Below, piece by piece: positions 45,293-55,005 of a DNA stretch of 64,000 nucleotides. Each line of letters begins with the position of its first letter. The first letter of the stretch is position 1. Under the pieces are notes generated by a model. It had not been told where the DNA came from. It saw only the letters and a list, made by a program, of their open reading frames with translations, and searched no databases. Source of the stretch: Sphingopyxis sp. (GTDB lineage Bacteria; Pseudomonadota; Alphaproteobacteria; Sphingomonadales; Sphingomonadaceae). The DNA lies in NCBI GenBank assembly GCA_002733865.1, contig NVXM01000002.1, forward strand, positions 124,001-188,000, given 5' to 3'. Both the position numbers and the translations under genes were made by a program.

Positions 45293-46509
45293 TTGAAAAA
45301 AGCGCTGATTATATTGCTCGCCCTGATTTTCGGTATCCTGATCGGCCTGTTCGTCGGCCCGAAGAGCGACCTGCTGGTGGAAGCCGCTGATGTGGTCGGC
45401 AATATGTGGCTCAACGCCTTGCGCATGACGGTCATTCCGCTGGTCTTCACACTGCTCGTCGTCGGTATTGGCAAGGCGGCATCAATGGCCCGCGCCGGGC
45501 GAATGACCGCGCGCGCCATCGGGTTCATGATTTTCATTCTCTGGTGTTCTTCGGCGATGGCCGCTCTGGTCACTCCGGCCCTGCTTGAACTGTTTCCGCT
45601 GAATGGGGATGCTGCTGCGGCCTTGCGTTCGGCGCTGGGCACTGCGTTACCGCCGGGAGACGTGCCGCCGTTCAGCGAATTTCTGCGCGCGCTGATCCCG
45701 ACCAATGCGATTGCCGCTGCAGCCGAAGATGCGGTTCTGCCGTTGATGATTTTTGCTCTGGCTTTTGCCTTTGCGATTACCAAACTGCCCGATACCCAGC
45801 GAACGATGCTCGACCAGTTCTTCAATGCGCTGGCGGACGCCCTGCTGATCCTGATTCAATGGGTATTGGCGCTGGCACCGCTGGGCGTCTTTGCGCTAGC
45901 GGTGGGCGTCGGTGCCAATGCCGGACTGGCGGCATTCGGGGCGTTGCTGCACTATGTGCTGATCGTCAGCAGCGTCGGTGCCGTGGTGTGGATATTCAGC
46001 TATATCCTGACCTATATCGGCGGCAAACGCGGACCGGTCGAATTTTTCAAAGCCTCGGCCAGGGCGCAAGCAGTGGCCATTTCGACGCAAAGCTCGCTGG
46101 CGTCCTTGCCGGCCATGGTCAGCGGCGTTAAAGCCATGGGCGTTGGCGATCGATCAGCGGACGTTGTTCTGCCGATCTCAGTGGCGCTGTTCCGCGCCAC
46201 CGGGCCCTGCATGAATCTCGCGGTCGCCATCTATGTCGCCTATCTGATGGGCATAGAATTATCATTCGGGGTTCTCGCAATTGGTGTTGTGGTTGCAGCG
46301 ATTACGACAATGGGCGCGGTCAGCCTGCCCGGATCGATCAGCTTCATCACCTCGATCGCACCGATCTGTCTCGCCATGGGCATCCCGATCGAACCCCTCG
46401 TGCTGCTTTTGGCGATCGAGACATTTCCTGATATCATGCGGACCGTAGCCAATGTCAGCGCGGACATGGCCGTGACCACAACAATCGCGAGAAGCGAAGG
46501 AGATTTGAC

Positions 46510-46513
<4 letters not shown>
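45293..46513 (+). CDS. Dicarboxylate/amino acid:cation symporter
   Basis: Inner-membrane transporter of 406 residues (DAACS family: GltP/DctA). Typical stretches are [32 protein letters not shown] (re-entrant loop, Ser-rich), and [21 protein letters not shown]. Eight membrane helices are expected. TTG at 45293 with AGGGA about nine bases upstream gives MKKALIILL; an upstream TTG at 45260 is the alternative. The ligand may be a C4-dicarboxylate, glutamate or aspartate. The stop overlaps the aldo/keto reductase start (ATGA). Confidence 0.9.
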
Positions 46514-47502
<989 letters not shown>

Positions 47503-47505
47503 TCG

Positions 47506-48801
47506 CTAGCGGTCATAAGCCTTTGGCAGCGCGCCAGGCGTCGGGTTGCTGTAGCGGTCGCGCAGGCGCATCTGACGGTTGCTCAGAGACTGATCGACAC
47601 CGTCGATAATCACCTTGTCGACCTGGGTCGAAAGCTCCATCGGATCGCCGGTCCAGATCACGACATCAGCCTGCCGCCCCGCCTTCAGCGAACCGAGCTT
47701 GCCACCAAGATCCATGATCTCTGCGGGGCCGGAGCTGATCGCGGCAAAGGCCTCGTCCCAGCTTAGCCCGGTGGCGCGCGGTACCTTGTTGAGCGCAACC
47801 AGATTGCCCGCATATTGCACGGAATAGCGCAGCTGATGCGCATCGCGGTCGTTGATCATGCCGATCGCGACCTCGACACCGGCGTCCTTCATCCGGCCAA
47901 TATTTGACTGGGTCGAAGACAGGTCCTCAAAGCCATAAGGCAGATCGCTAAGCGCCGACGCCAGAACCGGAACACCGGCTGCCGCAATATGCTCGGCAAC
48001 GCGCCACCCTTCATTGGCGCCCACCAGCACCATCTTCAGGTTCGGAAAATCCTTGCGGAGCTCCAGCACCTTCAGAATATCATTGGCGCTTTCCACATGG
48101 ATCAGCAATTTCGTCTGGCCGTTGATCACCGGCAGCAGCGCCTTGGCATCCGATGCCTTGAGCAGATCGCTGTCGAAGGCCGCTGGATTGCGGGCGTAGG
48201 TGCGCGCTTCGTCGAGCATCGCGCGGAACTGGATATGCGATGCAGAGCGGCTTCCCCCGGCCCGGCTATGACCGGTTTCCCCCAGTTCGACAAACTGGAA
48301 AGCGCGCGCCTCGGTGATCGGGCTGTCATCCTGTCCGAGGTCGATCACCGCGCCATAGCCACCAAAGATGGAAGTGGCCGTCTCCGGCGATACGACAGCG
48401 CGGGTAACGCCAGCAGCCCGGTTCACGGATATCGGAGAAGCGAAGGGATTGATCGCATATTGAACATCCAGCGCCGCCGAGAAAGGCGAGCCGCTGGCGT
48501 TCGTGTCATTGGTTTGCGACACGGCGCCGACTTCTACCAGACCGACCCGGCTGAAACCGGCAAAGATTCCGGGTGTGACCCATTTTCCGGTCGCATCGAT
48601 GCGACGCGCATCGGCCGGCACCGCGACATTGGCGCCAGCGGCCACGACCCGATCGCCACGGATCAGCACCGTGCCGCCGTCAATCGGCGCGCTGCCGTCG
48701 CCGATCACGACCTTGCCGCCGGTGATGGCGGTAGTTTGCGCGGCGACGGGGGCCGCAAACAAGGCTGCTGCGGAGGCGAGAAATATCGAAAAACGCTTCA
48801 T
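47506..48801 (-). CDS. Exported amidohydrolase-family protein (second of a pair)
   Basis: Amidohydrolase-like protein of 431 residues with a signal peptide (1-21, ending AAQ), so periplasmic. It has the N-terminal beta-sandwich start TAITGGKVVIGDGSAPIDGGTVLIRGDRV and RIDATGKWVTPGIFAG, and the C-terminal LGGKLGSLKAGRQADVVIWTGDPMELST. The HxH metal motif usual after TPG is not evident (FAGFSRVG), so this member may lack one metal site. The ATG overlaps the stop of the upstream amidohydrolase by 4 bp, implying the two act together, possibly as a heteromer. Confidence 0.87.
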   Translation of the reverse strand: MKRFSIFLASAAALFAAPVAAQTTAITGGKVVIGDGSAPIDGGTVLIRGDRVVAAGANVAVPADARRIDATGKWVTPGIFAGFSRVGLVEVGAVSQTNDTNASGSPFSAALDVQYAINPFASPISVNRAAGVTRAVVSPETATSIFGGYGAVIDLGQDDSPITEARAFQFVELGETGHSRAGGSRSASHIQFRAMLDEARTYARNPAAFDSDLLKASDAKALLPVINGQTKLLIHVESANDILKVLELRKDFPNLKMVLVGANEGWRVAEHIAAAGVPVLASALSDLPYGFEDLSSTQSNIGRMKDAGVEVAIGMINDRDAHQLRYSVQYAGNLVALNKVPRATGLSWDEAFAAISSGPAEIMDLGGKLGSLKAGRQADVVIWTGDPMELSTQVDKVIIDGVDQSLSNRQMRLRDRYSNPTPGALPKAYDR

Positions 48802-50189
48802 TTGACATCTCCTTCACCGGGCTGGCCAAGCTCGAAATCGCTGACCGGTCGGCGGTTCGGATCGCTGCTGTCGAATAGCAACGCGCCGTCGATCCAGACT
48901 TTATCGGGCCGTGAATAGACGCTCAGCGGATTGCCGTTCCACAGCACCAGATCGGCCATCTTGCCGACCTTCAGACTGCCCGTCATTTTCTCGATACCCA
49001 TCGCCTTGGCAGGATTATAGGTAATCCACTGGATCGCCTGCGCATCGCTGATTTCCATGCCCATCGCACGGCCATCGGCCAATGCCTTGGCGGCTTCCTG
49101 ATTGAGCCGCTGGATCTGGTTCTCGTCATCGCTGTGGATGATCACGCAAGCGCTGGCCTTCTGCAGCAGCGCGGCGTTTTCGGGGATCGCGTCATAGGCC
49201 TCCATCTTGAAGCCCCACCAGTCGGCCCAGACAGCCGAACAGATGCCTTCTTTCGCCAGGATATCAGCGATTTTATAGCTTTCTACCGCGTGGTGGAACG
49301 CTGTGACCTTGTAGCCGAACTCCTTCGACATATCGATAATCTGGGCCATCTCGTCGGCGCGATAGCAATGGTTGTGGACGAGTATATCCCCGTCGAGCAC
49401 ACCAGCCAGTGTTTCCTTACCCAAATCGCGCTTCGGCGGTTTCGCGTCGCTCCGTTTGCTGCGATACTCCTGCGCATCGATCCAGGTCTGCCGTTCGAGC
49501 GCCAGACTGCCCATCCGGGTCGACGGCGTGCGACCACGGCCGCCATAAACGCGCTTGGGATTTTCGCCACAGGCCATCTTCATTCCATAGGGTGCGCCGG
49601 GAAATTTCATTGCCTGGACGGTGCGCGCAGGCACATTTTTCAGTGTCACCGAGCGTCCGCCAAAAAGATTGGCCGAACCGGGAAGGATTTGCAGTGCGGT
49701 GATCCCGCCATTGGCCATTGCGCGCGAAAAACCGGGGTCCTGCGGCCAGACACTATGTTCGGCCCATACTTCCGGGGTGACTGGCGATGTAGCTTCATTA
49801 CCGTCACTGTGCGCCGACACGCTGGGGGTGGGATAGTCACCAAGATGGCTGTGCACGTCGATGATGCCCGGTGTCACATATTTGCCAGTGCCGTCGACAA
49901 TCGTCGCATCGGCCGGAATCGCGGTGTCAGCGCCCCCGACGGAGGATATCTTGCCGTTCGCCATCAACACGGTGCCATTGTCAATGCGCCCGCCTTCGCC
50001 ATCATAAATGGTCACACCGGTAATCGCGGTCTGCACCGACGGATACGCTGTGTAGGTCGAAGGAAACGGCGTATCCACGGATTTGGCTGGCGTAGCTGTG
50101 CTTGCCGAACTGGTTTCCGTCGCCGTGGCGGCGCAACCCGCCAATAGTGATCCGCTGGCCAATAGCGCCAGCAAAGCCCGAGTTTTCAT
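48798..50189 (-). CDS. Lipoprotein amidohydrolase (first of a pair)
   Basis: Amidohydrolase of 463 residues with a lipoprotein signal (LLAGC, Cys about residue 18), so envelope-anchored. It keeps the metal site VTPGIIDVHSHLGDYPTPS and has GITALQILPGSANLFGGRS, ILVHNHCYRADEMAQII and MTGSLKVGKMADLVLWNGNPLSV. The imidazolonepropionase-like family contains periplasmic dipeptidases and lactamases; the substrate is unknown. ATG 50189 is taken because of GAGGGG upstream and the lipobox. Coupled to the second amidohydrolase (ATGA). A peptide transporter lies just upstream. Confidence 0.88.
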   Translation of the reverse strand: MKTRALLALLASGSLLAGCAATATETSSASTATPAKSVDTPFPSTYTAYPSVQTAITGVTIYDGEGGRIDNGTVLMANGKISSVGGADTAIPADATIVDGTGKYVTPGIIDVHSHLGDYPTPSVSAHSDGNEATSPVTPEVWAEHSVWPQDPGFSRAMANGGITALQILPGSANLFGGRSVTLKNVPARTVQAMKFPGAPYGMKMACGENPKRVYGGRGRTPSTRMGSLALERQTWIDAQEYRSKRSDAKPPKRDLGKETLAGVLDGDILVHNHCYRADEMAQIIDMSKEFGYKVTAFHHAVESYKIADILAKEGICSAVWADWWGFKMEAYDAIPENAALLQKASACVIIHSDDENQIQRLNQEAAKALADGRAMGMEISDAQAIQWITYNPAKAMGIEKMTGSLKVGKMADLVLWNGNPLSVYSRPDKVWIDGALLFDSSDPNRRPVSDFELGQPGEGDVK

Positions 50190-50214
50190 GAGACGCCCCT
50201 CTTTATTATTTATA

Positions 50215-51804
50215 TTAAGATTTGATCGTCGGGTGAACACCGGCCGCTTGCGCTTCGCCGAACTCCCCCTGACCTTCCAGATCATCATCGACGGTGTCAT
50301 CCGTCAACGTGTCCAGATGCATCAATTTTTTGATGAGTGGCGAGATCAGGATAACGCCCACACCGACAGCAACCGCGACCCAGCCAACGGTGGAATAGAC
50401 GTCCAGAACCCGATCCGGACCTGCGCCTTCCGCTCCAACCGCGGAAGCGATCAGTCCGGCAGCAAAATTGCCGGTCGCCGATGCAAAGAACCAGGTACCC
50501 ATGATCAGGCTGGCCATTTGCGATGGCGCGAGACGATTCATCGCGCTCAGGCCAACCGGAGACAGGCAAAGCTCGCCGGTCGTGTGCAGAAGGTAGATCA
50601 GGAAAATGAACAAGACCGGCGTCAGATTGCCGGTTCCGGCAGCCAGAGCACCGGCCACGAGAACCAGAAAGCCTGCGCCAAGCTGGATCAGGCCCAGGCC
50701 GAACTTTGCCGGTGCGGAAGGTTCAAGCCCCCGGCGGCCCAGCATCGTCCATATCAAGGCAAAGACCGGCGCGAGCAAAACGATATAGATCGCGTTGATC
50801 GACTGAAATACCGAAGCAGGCACTTCGACGCCGAAAATATTTCGATCAACGCTGCGGTCCGTAAACAGGTTCAAGGACGATCCGGCCTGTTCGAACAAGG
50901 CCCAGAACAGGATAGAACCGAAAATCAGGAACATGGCCGCAAAAATGCGATCGCGATCGTGAGGTTCCAGCTTGGCAACGGCGGTATACAGCACATAGAC
51001 CACCAATATCGCCCCCGCGATGCCCAGCAAGGAACCGACCAAGGCCTGGTACTGGATCAGCACCCAGACCAAACCGACGGTGGCAATGCTGAGAATATAC
51101 AGAAGCCATTCAAATTTGATGCCGCCGACCTTGCTTTCGAGAAGTGCGGGATCATTTGCTTCGCCGCGACCAACGAGCAAGGGCTTGCCCCAGATAAAGA
51201 CGATCAAGCCCAGCAACATGCCGAGGCCCGCTGCGCCGAAACCGTACGACCAGCCATAGGTCTGCCCCAGCCAGCCAGCGATAATCGCGCCCAGTGCGGC
51301 ACCGAGATTAATGCCCATGTAGAAAATCGTATAGGCCGGATCCCGGCGGATATCGGTGCGGGTATAGAGCTGGCCGACGATGACCGAGATATTGGCTTTC
51401 AAAAAGCCCGAGCCGACGATGATGAACGCAAGCGCCAACCAGAAGATATTGATCGCAGGATCGGCCTGACCAGCGCCATCGCCTTCAAATGCCATCAGAA
51501 AATGGCCGAACGTCAGCAACAGCGCCCCGAAGGCCACCGCCTTGCGCTGCCCAAGATAGCGGTCAGCGAGATAGCCGCCTACGACGGGGGTGATGTAAAC
51601 CAAAGCGGTATAGGCACCATAGATGACGCCGGCTTCGCTGTCGGAAAACATCCAGTGCTGAACGAGATAGAAAATAAGCAAAGCGCGCATGCCATAATAG
51701 GAGAAACGCTCCCACATTTCGGCAAAAAACAGGACAAACAGTCCCTTGGGATGACCGAGAAATGTTCCTCTCGCATCGCCCGATTCTAGATACGCACCCG
51801 CCAT
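50215..51804 (-). CDS. POT family peptide:proton symporter
   Basis: Major-facilitator transporter of 529 residues with the PTR2/POT signatures FFAEMWERFSYYGMRALLIFYL (the E-x-x-E-R-F/Y-x-Y-Y-G helix 1 motif), GGYLADRYLGQRKAV (motif 2) and, in the second half, FLIYLLHTTGELCLSPVGLSAMNRLAP. It imports di- and tripeptides with protons. It is read towards two exported amidohydrolases 26 bp downstream, which suggests a link to peptide scavenging, inferred from position only. It is divergent from the nitroreductase. Confidence 0.95.
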   Translation of the reverse strand: MAGAYLESGDARGTFLGHPKGLFVLFFAEMWERFSYYGMRALLIFYLVQHWMFSDSEAGVIYGAYTALVYITPVVGGYLADRYLGQRKAVAFGALLLTFGHFLMAFEGDGAGQADPAINIFWLALAFIIVGSGFLKANISVIVGQLYTRTDIRRDPAYTIFYMGINLGAALGAIIAGWLGQTYGWSYGFGAAGLGMLLGLIVFIWGKPLLVGRGEANDPALLESKVGGIKFEWLLYILSIATVGLVWVLIQYQALVGSLLGIAGAILVVYVLYTAVAKLEPHDRDRIFAAMFLIFGSILFWALFEQAGSSLNLFTDRSVDRNIFGVEVPASVFQSINAIYIVLLAPVFALIWTMLGRRGLEPSAPAKFGLGLIQLGAGFLVLVAGALAAGTGNLTPVLFIFLIYLLHTTGELCLSPVGLSAMNRLAPSQMASLIMGTWFFASATGNFAAGLIASAVGAEGAGPDRVLDVYSTVGWVAVAVGVGVILISPLIKKLMHLDTLTDDTVDDDLEGQGEFGEAQAAGVHPTIKS

Positions 51805-51963
51805 ATATATACTCCCCGAAAATCACTCTGAACCGGCATTCGCTGCCCATTTGACCTGCACCCTAATGAAAAAAAATCGCAAGTGAAGCAGATTGTTTCA
51901 ACCGAGACCGGTTTATCTTCAAATTTCCTTGCAATCAGCCGCGCGTCTTCCAAAGTACCCACC

Positions 51964-52566
51964 ATGAGCAAAACGCAATTCAATGACCTGACCAGCCTTG
52001 CCACTTATCTGCCATCCCGCCGGTCTGGCCGACCGCGGAATATGGTCGCACCGGGGCCAAGCGATGCCCAAATCTCGGATATCATAAACACCGCGCTGAG
52101 GACCCCGGACCACGGCAAGCTTGCTCCGTGGCGTGTCGTTTCCGTCGCTCCCGACCAGCGGGCCCGGCTCGCCAGCGACATCAAATCAGCCTATCTCAAA
52201 GAGAAGCCGAACGCGGGCCGGATGGAACTCGAAGGCCTTGAGGCGATGGCCCATGAAGCGCCGACCCTTCTGGTTGTGCTGTCATCGCCGGTCGCCTCAA
52301 CAAAAATCCCTCTGTGGGAACAGGAACTCAGTTGCGGCGCCTTTGCCATGAACATCCTCCATGCCGTGCACGCCATGGGTTTTGTCGGAGGATGGATTAC
52401 CGGCTGGCCAGCCTATAATGAAGATGTCCGTAACCTGTTCGGTAGCGCGCCGGAAAAAATTGCCGGTTTCATGTACATCGGCACGTCCAATATCGAACTG
52501 GAGGAGCGCCCCCGGCCCGGACTGAACAATATATTGTCGTTGTGGACGCCCGAAGCGGCGGAATAG
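51964..52566 (+). CDS. Nitroreductase family protein
   Basis: FMN-dependent oxidoreductase of 200 residues. FMN-contact stretches are RRSGRPRNMVAPGP near the start, ALRTPDHGKLAPWRVV, and GFVGGWITGWPAYNEDVRNLFG at the end. This is the YdjA-like short branch, which reduces nitro or quinone compounds in vitro; the natural substrate is not known. ATG 51964 is chosen because the sequence before it does not fit the family. A GntR regulator follows 80 bp downstream. Confidence 0.88.
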   Translation: MSKTQFNDLTSLATYLPSRRSGRPRNMVAPGPSDAQISDIINTALRTPDHGKLAPWRVVSVAPDQRARLASDIKSAYLKEKPNAGRMELEGLEAMAHEAPTLLVVLSSPVASTKIPLWEQELSCGAFAMNILHAVHAMGFVGGWITGWPAYNEDVRNLFGSAPEKIAGFMYIGTSNIELEERPRPGLNNILSLWTPEAAE

Positions 52567-52646
52567 CTGGTATCATTCTATACTAAATAGCAGAAAAACC
52601 ATAACTATCCCTTGTCCGCTTCGCTGTATTATGGCAGTGATGCAGC

Positions 52647-52991
52647 ATGAACAATGCAAATAAACCCGTCTATCTGAAATTGCGGGACATTATCTCCGAC
52701 TCCATATTGGATGGCGAATTTCGCGAAGGCGACATGTTGCCGTCCGTGCGCGTGTTTGCAGCAGATCAGGGAGCCAATCCGCTGACCGTTGCCAAAGCCT
52801 ATCAGGGTTTCCAGGAAGACGGCCTGGTTACCGTGAAACGCGGCGTCGGCATGTTTGTCGCGCCCGGGGCCAAAAATCGCCTCCGCCTCGCGCAGCGGGA
52901 AGATTTCATCAAGAATATCTGGCCGCCGGTCGAGCGGCAGATGAAACGTCTGGATCTGTCGATTGAGGATCTGGTAAAAAGCGACGCCTGA
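52647..52991 (+). CDS. GntR regulator of YtrA type
   Basis: Transcription factor of 114 residues. A GntR winged helix (about 1-75: YLKLRDIISDSILDGEFREGDMLPSVR, NPLTVAKAYQGFQEDGLVTVKRGVGMFV) is followed by a short C-terminal part of about 40 residues, too small for a ligand domain of the FadR or HutC kind. That is the YtrA subfamily, whose members normally sit beside ABC transporter genes. None is here, so the target is unknown. Confidence 0.9.
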   Translation: MNNANKPVYLKLRDIISDSILDGEFREGDMLPSVRVFAADQGANPLTVAKAYQGFQEDGLVTVKRGVGMFVAPGAKNRLRLAQREDFIKNIWPPVERQMKRLDLSIEDLVKSDA

Positions 52992-52998
52992 AGTGGGT

Positions 52999-55005
52999 TC
53001 AGCTTTGCCTGCCGGTCGCGCGCTGTTTTGCATAGGCGCGCCGCAGACTTTGCCGATAGGCCGGATTGTCCGGCATGATCGCAACCGCTTTTTTGAGCAG
53101 GCTGATCCCATCTTTTTGACGATCACCATCGGCCATCAACGCTAGACCATATAGATGCGACACGACCGGACTTGACGGTTGCACCCGATAGGCCACCTTG
53201 CCAATGGCGATTGCTTTTTCGGTTTGGCCGAGACCGGTATAGGCCTCCGTCAGTCCAGCCATTATAAGGGCATCATTGTCGCCAATCCGCTTGCGAAGAT
53301 TTTCCAGGATTTGCGCCGCCACTGTCCAGCTTTTGGTTTCCAGATGAGCATAGGCCATCCAGCGCAGGGCCGCGATATTGCTCGGATTATAACTCAGATA
53401 TTGCGCGAGGACCTGCCCCGCCTCCTGCCTGTCGCCCTTGGCCCGTAAAACCTCGACCAAACGCAACATCACCGGCTCGGAAAAGCGGATGCTGCGGGCT
53501 TGCGCCAGCGCATCGAGCGCTTCGTCGTAGTTGGCCATTGCTGCCGCAACGTCGGCGACCAGAAGATGCGCGGGACTTGCGCCCGGATTGGCCTGTTGCA
53601 AGCGTTTGGCCTCTACCAGAGCGGCACCAAAATCGCCAGCATCGTAGAGCGCGCGAATATAAGGCACGACCGCGCGCGCATCATTGGGGTTGCGCTGGGC
53701 CTCTGCCTGGAGCACGCTCAACGGCGCATCGGCGAGCAAGGCGCTCTCGCGGCCTGCATTGTGAAAGGCCGCGCGGTTCAGCACCGCAGCCGCCTGCCCG
53801 CGCTCACCGATCGCCTCAAGCGCCCGCCCAGCCTGCCACATGGCATAGGAATCGGCGCCGCTGCGGTTAACCTGGGGCTTCAGGATCTCCAGTGCATCAC
53901 CCGGACTTCCCGCCAGATAGAGCGACCGCGCAAGAAGGTCTTGCACCTGTCGATTGTCGGGCTGAACCGAAATCAGGCGCTGAAACTTGTCAGCGGCGGC
54001 GTTGTAATTGCCCTCGGCATGTTCGATGATACCCTCCACCAGCATCACCGACGGGATATTGTCGATCGCGCCCTTGGTCTGTTGCATCAGCCTTCGCGCC
54101 AGCCCATAATTGCCAGCGCGCGCGGCCAGCACCGCTTGCATGAACAAGGCCCGGGGATTGCCTCCATCGAGAGCGATGATCTTGCGTGCGACGGTCAGCA
54201 TGGCGGTCATGCGTCCCATATCGCCCAAGGTCGCTGCATATTCGGTCAGCAGTGGCACGTCATTGGGATCAATCTCAAGCGCGCGTTCAAACCACGGCAG
54301 AGCCGCCCCCAGACCGAATTGAAACCGCAGCAGTTCCCCGCGATATTGCAGAGCGCGAATATTTTTCGGGTCGAGTTTGACCGCGGTATCGACGGCGTTG
54401 GTTGCGCCAGCCTGATCGCCGGTGTTCGCTCGGAACCGCGCGATATCAACCCAAAGGTCAGGATTCTTGCCGTCCAGTTCCATCGCCCGGTTGAATGCCG
54501 TGCTGGCCAGTTGCGGGTCTTCCATCTGCAGGGCAAGTTTGCCGATCATCCGCGCGGCATAGCCCTGATGTTTCATCGGGATATCATTGGCCGACAACTG
54601 CTCGCGCGCTTTTTGCCCTTCGCCCTGCAAGACATAGGCATGGCCATAGAGATGCCTGACGTTCGCCGGATCCTCGCCGAGCTGCACCGCGCGGTCGAGC
54701 TCTGCTTCTGCGCCAATGCCGTCGCCAAGGCTGAGCAAGACCTCGGCCTGCGCGATCCGCGGATCGATCCAGTCCGGATCCGCCTTGATCGCATTCATCA
54801 GTTCAATCCGCGCCGACCGGATATCGCGGCGAGCGCGAAACTGCTCCGCATTGGCAAAGGCTTCGCGTGCGTCTTCATTGCCCTCGCTGGCACCATAGAT
54901 CGCGGTAGGCAATCCGATCGTGCCGATCGCCAAAGCAGCCGCAAGAACCAGCGGCAAAGGCTTGCCGCAGAAACGCCGTTTATGAACGATTTCAACATCC
55001 GACAT
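52999..55005 (-). CDS. TPR-repeat protein of the XrtA/PEP-CTERM block
   Basis: Protein of 668 residues. A basic N-terminus and a membrane helix (about 17-37, LPLVLAAALAIGTIGLPTAIY) are followed by many tetratricopeptide repeats (IRSARIELMNAIKADPDWIDPRI, ATNAVDTAVKLDPKNIRAL, and so on to DGISLLKKAVAIMPDNPAYRQ), so it is probably periplasmic and forms a scaffold. The position directly after prsR, with the ATG touching its stop codon, fits the TPR proteins of PEP-CTERM exopolysaccharide loci (PrsT-like), though it is shorter than I recall for typical PrsT. Confidence 0.85.
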   Translation of the reverse strand: MSDVEIVHKRRFCGKPLPLVLAAALAIGTIGLPTAIYGASEGNEDAREAFANAEQFRARRDIRSARIELMNAIKADPDWIDPRIAQAEVLLSLGDGIGAEAELDRAVQLGEDPANVRHLYGHAYVLQGEGQKAREQLSANDIPMKHQGYAARMIGKLALQMEDPQLASTAFNRAMELDGKNPDLWVDIARFRANTGDQAGATNAVDTAVKLDPKNIRALQYRGELLRFQFGLGAALPWFERALEIDPNDVPLLTEYAATLGDMGRMTAMLTVARKIIALDGGNPRALFMQAVLAARAGNYGLARRLMQQTKGAIDNIPSVMLVEGIIEHAEGNYNAAADKFQRLISVQPDNRQVQDLLARSLYLAGSPGDALEILKPQVNRSGADSYAMWQAGRALEAIGERGQAAAVLNRAAFHNAGRESALLADAPLSVLQAEAQRNPNDARAVVPYIRALYDAGDFGAALVEAKRLQQANPGASPAHLLVADVAAAMANYDEALDALAQARSIRFSEPVMLRLVEVLRAKGDRQEAGQVLAQYLSYNPSNIAALRWMAYAHLETKSWTVAAQILENLRKRIGDNDALIMAGLTEAYTGLGQTEKAIAIGKVAYRVQPSSPVVSHLYGLALMADGDRQKDGISLLKKAVAIMPDNPAYRQSLRRAYAKQRATGRQS

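Noticed and set aside
50083..51789. 568-codon open frame on the plus strand
   Set aside because: It is opposite the POT transporter, which has clear PTR2 motifs. Composition is Gln/Asp/Arg-rich and there is no domain.
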